64,000 nt of DNA from Methylobacterium sp. R2-1 (GTDB lineage Bacteria; Pseudomonadota; Alphaproteobacteria; Rhizobiales; Beijerinckiaceae): contig NZ_JACHWM010000012.1 of NCBI RefSeq assembly GCF_014191355.1, forward strand, positions 164,810 to 228,809, read 5' to 3'. Position 1 is the first letter of the stretch; each line of letters opens with the position of its first letter. Both the position numbers and the translations under genes were made by a program. Positions 1-7,817 of the stretch are shown piece by piece. A model generated the notes under the pieces. It saw only the letters and a list, made by a program, of their open reading frames with translations, was not told the origin of the DNA and did no database searches.

Positions 1-36
1 CAGCGCAAGGCCCGTGCTTTAACCGATCGCAAAAGG

Positions 37-63
37 AAAGGGCCGGGGCTCCCGCCCCGGCCC
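37..63 (-). terminator. Intrinsic terminator of the glycine-zipper lipoprotein gene
   Basis: A perfect 10-bp inverted repeat (40-49 and 54-63, 4-base loop) lies just past the stop codon of the minus-strand gene. Read on the minus strand it is followed by a T-rich tail (TTTCCTTTT), as expected for rho-independent termination. Confidence 0.75.
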
Positions 64-86
64 TCCCGGCGCCAATCGCGTTGCGA

Positions 87-356
87 TCAGCGGCAGTAGA
101 CGTTGCCGTACTCGTCGCGGAAGGTGCCGTAGGGGCAGCGCGGCGCCGTGGCGGCACCAGCGATGGCCCCGCCCGCGCCACCGATCGCGGCACCGGCGAG
201 CGCGCCGCCCGCACGGCCCGTGGCGAGGCCGCCGACCGCAGCGCCAAGACCCGCACCGAGGGCGGCACCGCCCAGAGCCCGATCCTGAGGCGTGTTGCAG
301 GCACCGAGCGAGAGCGCGAGGCTACCCGCGAGGGCGGCGGCAATGAGTCTCTTCAT
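87..356 (-). CDS. Glycine-zipper lipoprotein, YMGG/OmpA-like glycine-zipper type
   Basis: This 89-residue protein starts MKRLIAAALAGSLALSLGAC. That is a short lipoprotein signal peptide with a lipobox-like LGAC, so Cys20 should be lipidated and the protein anchored in the envelope. Residues about 28-68 are an alternating Gly/Ala block (GAGLGAAVGG and similar), the signature of glycine-zipper domains that pack in or on membranes. A short tail with two cysteines (CPYGTF...VYC) follows. An in-frame extension to 572 exists, but the internal ATG places the signal peptide at the N-terminus and is preferred. The exact role is unknown. Related proteins are outer-membrane or stress-associated lipoproteins. 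Confidence 0.8.
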   Translation of the reverse strand: MKRLIAAALAGSLALSLGACNTPQDRALGGAALGAGLGAAVGGLATGRAGGALAGAAIGGAGGAIAGAATAPRCPYGTFRDEYGNVYCR

Positions 357-586
357 GGTGGTCCGAACTCCCTTGTGCATCGGCGATCGGGCCTTTTGCC
401 GGCGCGGGGCACCGTTTGGCCTTGGTTTGTCACCGGCTGCCATCGACGGCACATGAAACGGCCAAGATTGGGGCAGGTTGCATCGGCGCATGACTTTTCG
501 CCCTGCGCCTGCCATCTGAGGGCACACCTGTTGCAAAATCGCCCGCGTCCGTCCTGTTGCCGACGGGCTCATGACCGAGGATCCCT

Positions 587-1225
587 ATGCCCAAAGCCAG
601 CCTGATTGTCCGCAAGGCCGCCGTCCGGCCCGATCTCGTCGTCGATACGGTGACCCTCGACCACGCCGCCCGGGGACGAGCGCACGCGCACCTGACAACG
701 GCAGGCGGCCTATCGATCGATCTCGTCCTGGATCGCGCCGCGGGCCTCGAGGACGGCGACGCGTTGAAGCTCGAGGATGGGCGCCTCGTGAGCGTGCGCG
801 CCGCCGAGGAAGCGCTGCTGGAAGTCCGTGCCGGCAACCCGGCCCGCCTGCTGCGCCTCGCCTGGCAACTCGGCGGCGAGCACGTTCCCGCCGAGGTCGG
901 CGCGGAGGTTCTCTACGTGCCGGCCAGCGCCGCCGAACTGGTCCGCGGCGCGGGCTGCGCGGCCAGCCCGGTGAACCGCCCGTTCAAGCCGGAGAAGGCC
1001 GCCCACGACCACAGCCAGTGCGGCCATGACCACCATCACCACGGCCACGAAGCCCAAGTGCATGGTGCCGCGCATGAGCATGAGGCCCATGTGCATCATG
1101 ATCACGACCATGGGCACAACCACGACCACGGTCATAGCCACGCCCATGGAAGCTGCGGTCACGACCATGATCACGAGCACGAGCATGGCCATGGGCAGGG
1201 CCATGAGCATCATCACAAGCACTGA
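587..1225 (+). CDS. ureE: Urease accessory protein UreE with long His-rich tail
   Basis: UreE is the nickel metallochaperone that delivers Ni2+ to the urease active site with UreD, UreF and UreG. The protein is 212 residues. Residues 1-75 fit the UreE N-terminal domain and about 76-130 the metal-binding C-terminal domain, including the segment GNPARLLRLAWQLGG. The last 73 residues hold 33 histidines and two cysteines, mostly as HD/HG/HE repeats, which is long even for UreE. The start ATG has a GAGGA box 8 bases upstream. No other urease gene is in the window; the neighbours are an unrelated lipoprotein (divergent) and a 50-residue protein. The tail probably also stores or buffers nickel or other metals, which is an inference. 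Confidence 0.93.
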   Translation: MPKASLIVRKAAVRPDLVVDTVTLDHAARGRAHAHLTTAGGLSIDLVLDRAAGLEDGDALKLEDGRLVSVRAAEEALLEVRAGNPARLLRLAWQLGGEHVPAEVGAEVLYVPASAAELVRGAGCAASPVNRPFKPEKAAHDHSQCGHDHHHHGHEAQVHGAAHEHEAHVHHDHDHGHNHDHGHSHAHGSCGHDHDHEHEHGHGQGHEHHHKH

Positions 1226-1355
1226 GCGGCCAGGCTCCTGTGAGGGCCGAATTGGATGAATTGTGGGGCGGCGCAGGCGCGGTTCCCCCGCCCCCGGACG
1301 CGGAACACGCGGCCCTGCGGGATCGTTGCTCTGATGATCCCCTCGGAGGCTGGCC

Positions 1356-1508
1356 GTGCCGGCAATCAGTGTCTTCCAGAACGACGACGGCCTGTGGGCC
1401 GTCACGGCGCAGGGTCTCGTCGTCACCGGCCTGACCAAGGAATGTGCGGAGGCCTTCGCCGCGGCCTTCCAGCGTCTTCACGAGGGGCCGTCCCCGGGGG
1501 CGCCGTAG
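1356..1508 (+). CDS. Small hypothetical protein, 50 residues, GTG start
   Basis: The reading frame begins at a GTG preceded at ideal spacing by GGAGG (1345-1349) and ends at TAG, giving 50 residues. The product has an ordered-looking core, with an aromatic beta-like stretch (FQNDDGLWAVTAQGLVVTG) followed by a helix rich in Ala, Glu and Phe. There is no signal peptide or membrane segment. It lies in the same orientation as ureE, 130 bases downstream. I do not recognise the family. Good ribosome-binding site, amphipathic pattern and coding-like composition support a real gene, but it is short and unconfirmed. Confidence 0.55.
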   Translation: MPAISVFQNDDGLWAVTAQGLVVTGLTKECAEAFAAAFQRLHEGPSPGAP

Positions 1509-1875
1509 CCGGCCAGCCGCACTTCTCGGTCGGAGGTGAATCGCATCGGGATCATCGCGCGTAAGCGGTCCTCGGGCAACGGAAGTGCCCGCGACCGGGC
1601 GTGCGTCCCGGCGCTGTCACGACGCCTTTCCTCTTGGGGCCCTCCTCTTTCGAGCCCGGGCGAGGCATGATATCGGCACGTATCACGCACATCGTCCTGA
1701 ACGATGGCGTCCGGCTTGTGGATTGTCGGCGAGTCGGAGCCGAGCTGCACGGCCTCCGGGAAGCTGGTCGCCAGCGCCTCATGCCGGAGCGTGTCCATTC
1801 CCGATCAGACCGTCTCGCGCATCGGTCCTCATGGACAGCCCGAGGTGAACCCGCTTCGAAACGGACAGGGCGCAC
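1509..1875. other. Intergenic stretch with no supportable gene
   Basis: Reading frames exist on both strands here, but none has a convincing ribosome-binding site, recognisable motif or coding-like residue pattern. The 3' part presumably holds the promoter of the downstream dus gene. Confidence 0.5.
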
Positions 1876-2898
1876 GTGTCGACGCCGGCTGAAAAACTCA
1901 ACGCTCTCAGCGGATGGCGCTTCAGCGTCGCGCCGATGATGGATTGGACCGACCGGCAGTGCCGCGCGTTCCACCGGACTCTCTCGCGCCGCGCCCGCCT
2001 CTATACCGAGATGGTGACGACCGGTGCCGTGCTGCACGGGGACCGGGAGCGGCTGCTCGGCTTCGATGCCGGAGAACATCCGGTCGCCGTTCAGCTCGGC
2101 GGCTCAGATCCGGGCGACCTGGCGGCGGCTGCGCGGATTGCCGCCGATTTCGGTTACGCCGAGATCAACCTCAATGTCGGCTGCCCATCCGACCGGGTGC
2201 AAGAGGGGCGCTTCGGCGCCTGCCTGATGCGCGAACCGGCCCTCGTCGGCGCGTGCGTGGCGGCCATGAAGGCGGCCGTGTCCGTGCCCGTCACCGTAAA
2301 GTGCCGCCTGGGCGTCGATGATCAGGATATCGAGGAAGCCCTCGACGCGGTGGCCGGCACCGTGATCGCAGCAGGCGTCGACGGGCTCATCGTGCACGCC
2401 CGCAAGGCTTGGCTGAAGGGCCTCTCACCGCGTGAGAACCGCGACGTTCCCCCCCTCGATTACGGCCGGGTCGCCCGGTTGAAGCAGGCGCATCCGGATC
2501 TGCCGATCGCGGTCAATGGCGGGATTGCCGGCATCGCCGCCGCCGAGGCCAGGCTCGCCGAGGTCGACGGAGTGATGATCGGTCGGGCGGCCTATACCGA
2601 GCCGGCGCTGCTGCTCGACGTCGATCCCGAGCTGTTCGGCGAGCCGGCGCCCGTGGCCGATGCCTTCGCCGCGGTCGAGGCGTTCGAGCCGATCATCGCG
2701 GAGGGACTCGCGCGTGGCCTGCGGCTGCATGCCTATACACGGCACATGCTCGGCTTGTTCAACGGGCGCCCCGGCGCGCGGGCTTATCGCCGGCATCTGG
2801 CCACCGCCGGCATGGGGGCGGAGGCGGGCCTCAACACCCTGCGCGAGGCGGCGGCCAAGGTCTCGCGGGAGCGCCCGCCGGCCTCGGCAGCGGCCTGA
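1876..2898 (+). CDS. dusA: tRNA-dihydrouridine synthase, DusA type
   Basis: This FMN enzyme reduces specific uridines in the tRNA D-loop to dihydrouridine using NADPH. The 340-residue protein starts at GTG. It carries the DusA N-terminal signature SVAPMMDWTDRQCR at about 17-30. It then has the FMN-barrel segment AEINLNVGCPSDRVQEGRFG with the catalytic cysteine (GCPS), the VTVKCRLGVDD strand, HARKAWLKGLSP (typical of DusA), and the NGGI and MIGRAAY phosphate-binding elements. Length is normal for DusA. The next gene is convergent and only about 40 bases away, so the gene is probably transcribed alone. Confidence 0.93.
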   Translation: MSTPAEKLNALSGWRFSVAPMMDWTDRQCRAFHRTLSRRARLYTEMVTTGAVLHGDRERLLGFDAGEHPVAVQLGGSDPGDLAAAARIAADFGYAEINLNVGCPSDRVQEGRFGACLMREPALVGACVAAMKAAVSVPVTVKCRLGVDDQDIEEALDAVAGTVIAAGVDGLIVHARKAWLKGLSPRENRDVPPLDYGRVARLKQAHPDLPIAVNGGIAGIAAAEARLAEVDGVMIGRAAYTEPALLLDVDPELFGEPAPVADAFAAVEAFEPIIAEGLARGLRLHAYTRHMLGLFNGRPGARAYRRHLATAGMGAEAGLNTLREAAAKVSRERPPASAAA

Positions 2899-2935
2899 AG
2901 CGGAGCGCATCCGAAGAGAGAATCGGTGATCCGCC

Positions 2936-5032
2936 TCAGGCGGCGTGGCGCCTGCGACCGTTCCAGGTCTCGAGCAGGGCCGGAAGAGCGCTCGCTGGCA
3001 CCGGTGGGCTGAACAGATAGCCCTGCACCTCGTCGCAGCCCTCCTCGCGCAGCCACGCGAGCTGCTCCGGCGTCTCGACACCTTCGGCAGTCGTCGTCAT
3101 GCCGAGGCTCGAAGCGAGGCTGACCACCGCCCGCACGATGAAGCCCGAGCCCTGCTCCACCGTCAGGTCGCGGGTGAAGGATTGATCGACCTTCATCTTG
3201 TCGAAGGGGAAGCTGCGCAGGTAGCTGAGGCTCGAATAGCCGGTGCCGAAATCGTCCATGGCGATGCGGACCCCGAGATCCCGCAGCCCGTGCAGGATCG
3301 CGACCGTGGCGCCGCCATTCACGAGCAGGACGCTCTCGGTGATCTCCAGTTCGAGGCGGCGAGCGGGCAGGCCGCTCTCGGCCAGCGCTGCCTTCACCGT
3401 CCCGATCAGCGCGGTCGAGGTGAATTGCGCCGCCGAGACATTGACCGCGACCTTGAGCCCGTCGGGCCAGCCGGCGGCCTCGCGGCAGGCGCGCCGTAGG
3501 ACCCATTCGCCCAGTGGCACGATGAGGCCGATCTCCTCGGCAAGCGGCACGAATTCGGCGGGCGAGACGCGCCCTCGCGTCGTGTGGGTCCAGCGCAGAA
3601 GCGCCTCGAAGCCGCAGATGCGCTCCTGAGCGAGGTCGTAGATCGGCTGGAAATGCAGATCGAACGCCTCCGCCTCGAAGGCGGCGCGCAGGTCGAGTTC
3701 GAGGGAGCGGCGGGCCTGAAGGCGGGCATCCATCTCCGCCTCGAAGAACCGGAATACACCGCGCCCGTCTCCCTTGGCGCGATAGAGGGCGACATCGGCG
3801 CACTGCATCAGCCGTTCGGGTTCCAAGCCGTCGCTGGGCGCGAGCGCGATGCCGATGCTGACGCCGATGGTGACGGAATGATGGGTGAGCGCGTAGGGCG
3901 CGCTGACCACGCCGAGGATACGCCGGGCCAAGGTGGCGGCATCCGCCGGCTCCTCGACCGCGGCCTGGATGATCGCGAACTCGTCGCCACCCAATCGAGC
4001 AACGGTATCAACCTCGCGCAGGCAGGCTCTGAGGCGATGGGCCACCGCCCGCAGCAACTCATCGCCGACCGCGTGGCCGAGGGTATCGTTGACCTGCTTG
4101 AAGTTGTCCAGGTCGAGGCAGAGTACGGCGAAGCCGGTGTCGCGCCGGGCCTGGGTGATCGCCCCCTCGATGCGCTCGCGCAGCAGTACGCGGTTGGGCA
4201 ACTCCGTCACGGCATCGTGCCGGGCCATGTGGGCGATGCGGGCCTCGGCGTTCCAGCGCTCGGTTACCTCCTCGTAGATCGCCACGAAGCCGCCGCCGTC
4301 GATCGGCTGGATCTCGATCGCGACGATGCGTCCGTCGGCGAGGTGCTGGATTTGGGCCGGCACGGCGTCGGCCCCCATCAGCGCATCGATCTCGGCGATC
4401 TGCTCAGCCTCGCTCCAGTCCGACTGGTTTTCGGCCATGGCGTTCCTGCGCAGCACCTCCAGTGCCGGCATGCCCGGAGTCACGGCACCGGGCGGCAGGC
4501 GGTAGATCTCGTGATAGCGGCGGTTGACCACGAGCAGCCGGTGATCGCGATCGTAGAGCAGGAAGCCCAGAGACAGGGTGTCGAGCGCCGCATTCAGCCG
4601 AGCGATGCGGTCGCTCAGTTCCTCCTCACGGCGCTTCAAGGCCGTGAGGTCGGCCGGGATCGTCGGCCTGGACCGGGCCTCGGCCATCTGCATCGCCACG
4701 GTGAGGCGGCGGACGAGCTGGCGCAATGTGAGGACCACGAGGGCGAGCGCGGCGGCGCCGGCACCCGCGACGAGCACGGCCCGCGAGGCCGGTTCAGCGC
4801 AGAACGAGGCTGCGAACGCGGCGGCGGTGAGTCCGGTCACGGTCAGGCACAGCCGCAAGCCGGCGCGCAGGACGTCTCCGCGTATCGTCCCCTCGCCGCT
4901 CGGCGGAACCGCCTGCCGACCCGCGGCTCCGCAACATTCGGCCTGCGCCTGCATCGGTAGCCCGACCTTCTTCTCCGATCCCGGCGAGAATGCCCGGATC
5001 CGGTTAAGAGGGCCTCTCAGGATTCCAACCAA
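2936..5032 (-). CDS. PAS-GGDEF-EAL membrane protein (c-di-GMP synthesis/degradation)
   Basis: This 698-residue protein is predicted to be membrane-anchored by two helices (about 56-76 and 84-104). A PAS-type sensor follows (about 145-260), then a GGDEF domain with an intact GGDEF motif at 348-352. An RxxD inhibitory site (REVD) lies five residues before it. The C-terminal EAL domain has E476-A477-L478, a DDFGTGYSS motif and a C-terminal EGVET motif. Both halves look catalytically competent, so it could make or hydrolyse c-di-GMP. Met27 is an alternative start. It is next to a receiver protein and a BLUF protein, all on the minus strand before the flagellar genes, which suggests a link to motility. 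The signal sensed by PAS is unknown. Confidence 0.92.
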   Translation of the reverse strand: MVGILRGPLNRIRAFSPGSEKKVGLPMQAQAECCGAAGRQAVPPSGEGTIRGDVLRAGLRLCLTVTGLTAAAFAASFCAEPASRAVLVAGAGAAALALVVLTLRQLVRRLTVAMQMAEARSRPTIPADLTALKRREEELSDRIARLNAALDTLSLGFLLYDRDHRLLVVNRRYHEIYRLPPGAVTPGMPALEVLRRNAMAENQSDWSEAEQIAEIDALMGADAVPAQIQHLADGRIVAIEIQPIDGGGFVAIYEEVTERWNAEARIAHMARHDAVTELPNRVLLRERIEGAITQARRDTGFAVLCLDLDNFKQVNDTLGHAVGDELLRAVAHRLRACLREVDTVARLGGDEFAIIQAAVEEPADAATLARRILGVVSAPYALTHHSVTIGVSIGIALAPSDGLEPERLMQCADVALYRAKGDGRGVFRFFEAEMDARLQARRSLELDLRAAFEAEAFDLHFQPIYDLAQERICGFEALLRWTHTTRGRVSPAEFVPLAEEIGLIVPLGEWVLRRACREAAGWPDGLKVAVNVSAAQFTSTALIGTVKAALAESGLPARRLELEITESVLLVNGGATVAILHGLRDLGVRIAMDDFGTGYSSLSYLRSFPFDKMKVDQSFTRDLTVEQGSGFIVRAVVSLASSLGMTTTAEGVETPEQLAWLREEGCDEVQGYLFSPPVPASALPALLETWNGRRRHAA

Positions 5033-5201
5033 AGATCGTTTTCTCTGGCTCTGCCGATGATTTGGCGATCAGCCGACTGGTCCCTGAGCGATCTGGGCTG
5101 CGTCTGAAAGCCTTTCCTGAAACCTGCGTACGCTCGTTCGACACGCCGCCGCACCACATCCTCGATCGGTCGCAGGACCAGCCGAGCCCGAAGCAGCCGG
5201 G

Positions 5202-5669
5202 TCAGAACTTGCCGAGCAGCGGAAATTCCTGGCTCAGCGTCGACTCGGCGGGCAATGGCGCCTCGCGGCGGCGCGGCTTGCGATTGAGCACCTGTTTCAG
5301 CTTCGTCTTCAGGAGGTTGATATCGAACGGCTTGAGGATGAAGGCGTCGGCGCCCGCGACGTGGGCGTGGTTGATATCCTCGAAGTCGAACGAGGTCTCG
5401 GTGAGGATGAAGGGCGTATTCATCAGGCCGTCGTCGGCGCGGATCTCCCGCAGAAGCTGAAGCCCGTCCATCGGCTCCATGGCGAGATCGGAGATGACGA
5501 GAGCGTAACGGCGCTCCCGCATGCGCTTGAGGGCCTCGGAGCCGTCCGACACGCCTTCGACGTCCGGGAAGCCGAGACGGGACATCAACTCGATGACCAG
5601 CCGAAGGAGCTTGGGCTGGTCATCGACGATGAGGATGGGAAGCGTGTCGCTCATGGCGTCCGAGGTCAT
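5202..5669 (-). CDS. Single-domain response regulator (CheY-like receiver)
   Basis: This 155-residue protein is a stand-alone receiver domain. It has the acidic pair DD (16-17), phospho-acceptor Asp61 in LVISDLAMEPMDG, and Lys113 in the ILKPF motif. The usual Thr/Ser position falls in FILTETSFD. After about residue 130 there is a basic linker and short tail but no output domain, so it should act by protein contact. Met6 (MSDTLPILIVDD) is an equally good start. It sits between the GGDEF-EAL gene and the BLUF gene, 45 bases from the latter, and may be co-transcribed with it. No histidine kinase is adjacent. Confidence 0.9.
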   Translation of the reverse strand: MTSDAMSDTLPILIVDDQPKLLRLVIELMSRLGFPDVEGVSDGSEALKRMRERRYALVISDLAMEPMDGLQLLREIRADDGLMNTPFILTETSFDFEDINHAHVAGADAFILKPFDINLLKTKLKQVLNRKPRRREAPLPAESTLSQEFPLLGKF

Positions 5670-5714
5670 GTCTCAACAGGATCTCTGAAGGACGGGCCGA
5701 GACAGCCCGCCCGT

Positions 5715-6182
5715 TCAAACGAACAGATGATCGATGCCCTGCTTGGCCATCGATTCGGCTTGTAACGTGACGGCCAGCCCATGAATGGCGCTGGCCTTCG
5801 GCGTGCCCCGCTGCAGCATCGGCAGAAGGCCGGATTTGGCGAAGTGCGGCTCGTTGCCGGCCGTACGGCTCACCGTGGTGAACGAGCTGACGAACTCGCG
5901 CTTGGCGATCTCGCGCCACTCGACGATCTGCACGTCGCGGTGACGCGAATCCGCGGCGATCCGCTGGAAGGTGTCGTTGACCGACAGGCGCTCGCCCTCG
6001 ACGACCTGGATCGCGAAATTCTGGTCGATGATCAGGAAGCTCGTGATCACGGCGAACTCGTTCTTCTTCTGAGCCTGACGCGTGATGTCGCCGATCTGCT
6101 TCGCGCGCAGGGCCGGCTCATTCGAGATGGTCAGGCGCGAGAAGTAGATCAGGTGGACGAGGCTCGTCCTCTTGTTCTTCAT
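5715..6182 (-). CDS. BLUF-domain blue-light (FAD) sensor protein
   Basis: BLUF domains bind FAD and change a hydrogen-bond network when lit with blue light. The 155-residue protein shows the expected residues: Tyr13 in VHLIYFSR, Asn41 in QKKNEF and Gln59 in AIQVVEGE. The helix typical of the family, DTFQRIAADSRHRDVQIV, follows. The position of the semi-conserved Trp near residue 100 is Ser/Phe here (FVSSFT). About 45 residues follow the domain and may form the output helices; no enzymatic domain is attached. The chosen ATG at 6182 puts the domain at the N-terminus. It neighbours a receiver gene on the same strand and the divergent hook genes. BLUF assignment is strong; partner and output are unknown. 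Confidence 0.85.
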   Translation of the reverse strand: MKNKRTSLVHLIYFSRLTISNEPALRAKQIGDITRQAQKKNEFAVITSFLIIDQNFAIQVVEGERLSVNDTFQRIAADSRHRDVQIVEWREIAKREFVSSFTTVSRTAGNEPHFAKSGLLPMLQRGTPKASAIHGLAVTLQAESMAKQGIDHLFV

Positions 6183-6345
6183 GGATCCCGTCCGACGCGA
6201 AAACTCAGCGTCCACCCTAAGGGGCGTCGCGATAACGGGCCGTAAACACGGTTGCACTCGGCAGAATCTGCCGTGGAGTGGGCCGGATCGTCCAATTCTG
6301 CCGAGGTCGCGGGAGGCCACCTCAATAATTTCAATGGCTTAGTTC

Positions 6346-6360
6346 TGGCACGGCGATTGC
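6346..6360 (+). promoter_or_regulatory. Sigma-54 (RpoN) promoter of the hook genes
   Basis: TGGCACGGCGATTGC matches the sigma-54 consensus TGGCACG-N4-TTGC at every defined position. GG at 6347-6348 and GC at 6359-6360 have the required 12-base offset (-24/-12). It lies 48 bases before the flgE ATG and on the same strand. Confidence 0.8.
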
Positions 6361-6408
6361 GGCCTCGCATCCACCGCCTCGTGCGGCCTTGTGGAGCGAG
6401 CGAACGCC

Positions 6409-7791
6409 ATGGACGTCTTTTCCGCGCTTCAGACCGCGGTCTCAGGCCTGAAGGCGCAATCCTTCTCGCTGAGCAACATCTCCGGCAACATCGCGAACTC
6501 GCAGACGACCGGCTACAAGCGCATCGATACAAGCTTCGTCGACATGCTCGTCGACGGCGACGCCCGGAGCCAAACCGCAGGCTCGGTCGGGGCATTCTCG
6601 GAACTCACGAACTCGATCCAGGGCAACAAGGTCTCGACCGGCGTCTCCACCAACATGGCGCTCGACGGTCAGGGCTTCTTCGTCGTGCGGAAGAAGACCA
6701 CCGATGCGGGCGGCAGCGAGAGCTTCTCCACCGCCAACCTCTATACCCGCCGCGGCGATTTCGCCCCGGACAAGGACGGCTATCTCGTCAACGGCGCGGG
6801 CTCCTACCTCGTCGGCGCGAGCCTCGATCCGGTCACCGGTCAGACCAACGGCACCGGGCCGATCAAGATCTCCAATGCGATCATCCCGGCCAAGCCGACG
6901 ACGACGATCACCTATTCGGCCAACCTGCCGAAGTCGCCCGCCACCACCAACGCCGCCTCGACGAAAGGCCTGCTCTCCGCCTTCAGCGACGGCACCGACG
7001 CGCGGGTGACACCGACCAACGGCGCGACCGGCGGCACCGTGTCCCAGACCAACGCGCAGAGCTTCATCGACAACAGCATCGCCGGCCCGGCGCTGACCGC
7101 CTACACCGCCTCCGGCTCCCCCTTGAGCGTCCAGAGCCGGTGGGCGAAGGTGGCCGCCGCCGACACGGCGACCGGCACGAGCGACACCTGGAACCTGTTC
7201 ATTGCCGACAAGACCAGCGTCAACGGCAATCAGACGAGCTGGACCAATATCGGCCAGGCCTTCACCTTCAGCGCCAGCGGGCAGATGACCGCTCCCACCG
7301 GCAGCACAGTTCCGATCAACAACCTGACGGTCGACGACGTCAATGTCGGCCAAGTCACCCTCGATCTCAGCGGCGGCCTGACCCAGTACGCTGCCGCCTC
7401 CGGTACGGTGACGACCAACGACCTCAAGCAGAACGGCTACGCCTCGGGCTCGCTGAACTCCGTCGAGGTGGGCGAGAACGGCATCATCAGCGGCAAGTAC
7501 TCGAACGGCTCGGTTCTCGGGCTGGCCCGGCTCGAGGTGGTGCAGTTCGTCAACCCCGACGGGTTGAAGCCGGATTCGCTGGGCAACTACCAGCAGACCG
7601 TCGCCTCGGGCGAGGCGATCGCCGGGCTCAAGGACTCGACCGTGGTCGGGGCGAACCTCGAGCAGTCGAATACTGACATTGCCGCGGAATTCTCGAAGAT
7701 GATCGTTACCCAACAGGCCTACTCTGCCAACACCCGGGTGATGTCGACGGCGCAGACGATGATCTCCGACCTTTTGAACGTCATCCGCTGA
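6409..7791 (+). CDS. flgE: Flagellar hook protein FlgE
   Basis: FlgE polymerises to form the flexible hook joining the flagellar rod to the filament. The 460-residue protein has the N-terminal rod/hook signature (MDVFSALQTAVSGLKAQS, then SGNIANSQTTGYKR at about 25-38). The C-terminal partner helix EFSKMIVTQQAYSANTRV ends in MISDLLNVIR. The middle is Ser/Thr/Gly-rich, as expected for the surface domains. I chose the ATG at 6409 because it gives the usual hook-protein N-terminus; a GTG 18 bases upstream is possible. It is first of three hook genes in a probable operon and follows a sigma-54 promoter. Confidence 0.94.
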   Translation: MDVFSALQTAVSGLKAQSFSLSNISGNIANSQTTGYKRIDTSFVDMLVDGDARSQTAGSVGAFSELTNSIQGNKVSTGVSTNMALDGQGFFVVRKKTTDAGGSESFSTANLYTRRGDFAPDKDGYLVNGAGSYLVGASLDPVTGQTNGTGPIKISNAIIPAKPTTTITYSANLPKSPATTNAASTKGLLSAFSDGTDARVTPTNGATGGTVSQTNAQSFIDNSIAGPALTAYTASGSPLSVQSRWAKVAAADTATGTSDTWNLFIADKTSVNGNQTSWTNIGQAFTFSASGQMTAPTGSTVPINNLTVDDVNVGQVTLDLSGGLTQYAAASGTVTTNDLKQNGYASGSLNSVEVGENGIISGKYSNGSVLGLARLEVVQFVNPDGLKPDSLGNYQQTVASGEAIAGLKDSTVVGANLEQSNTDIAAEFSKMIVTQQAYSANTRVMSTAQTMISDLLNVIR

Positions 7792-7817
7792 AGAGCCCCT
7801 GAAGGAGGAGAGACGCC

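Noticed and set aside
1478..2079. Minus-strand frames upstream of dusA
   Set aside because: No start signals or motifs. They overlap the dusA N-terminus.
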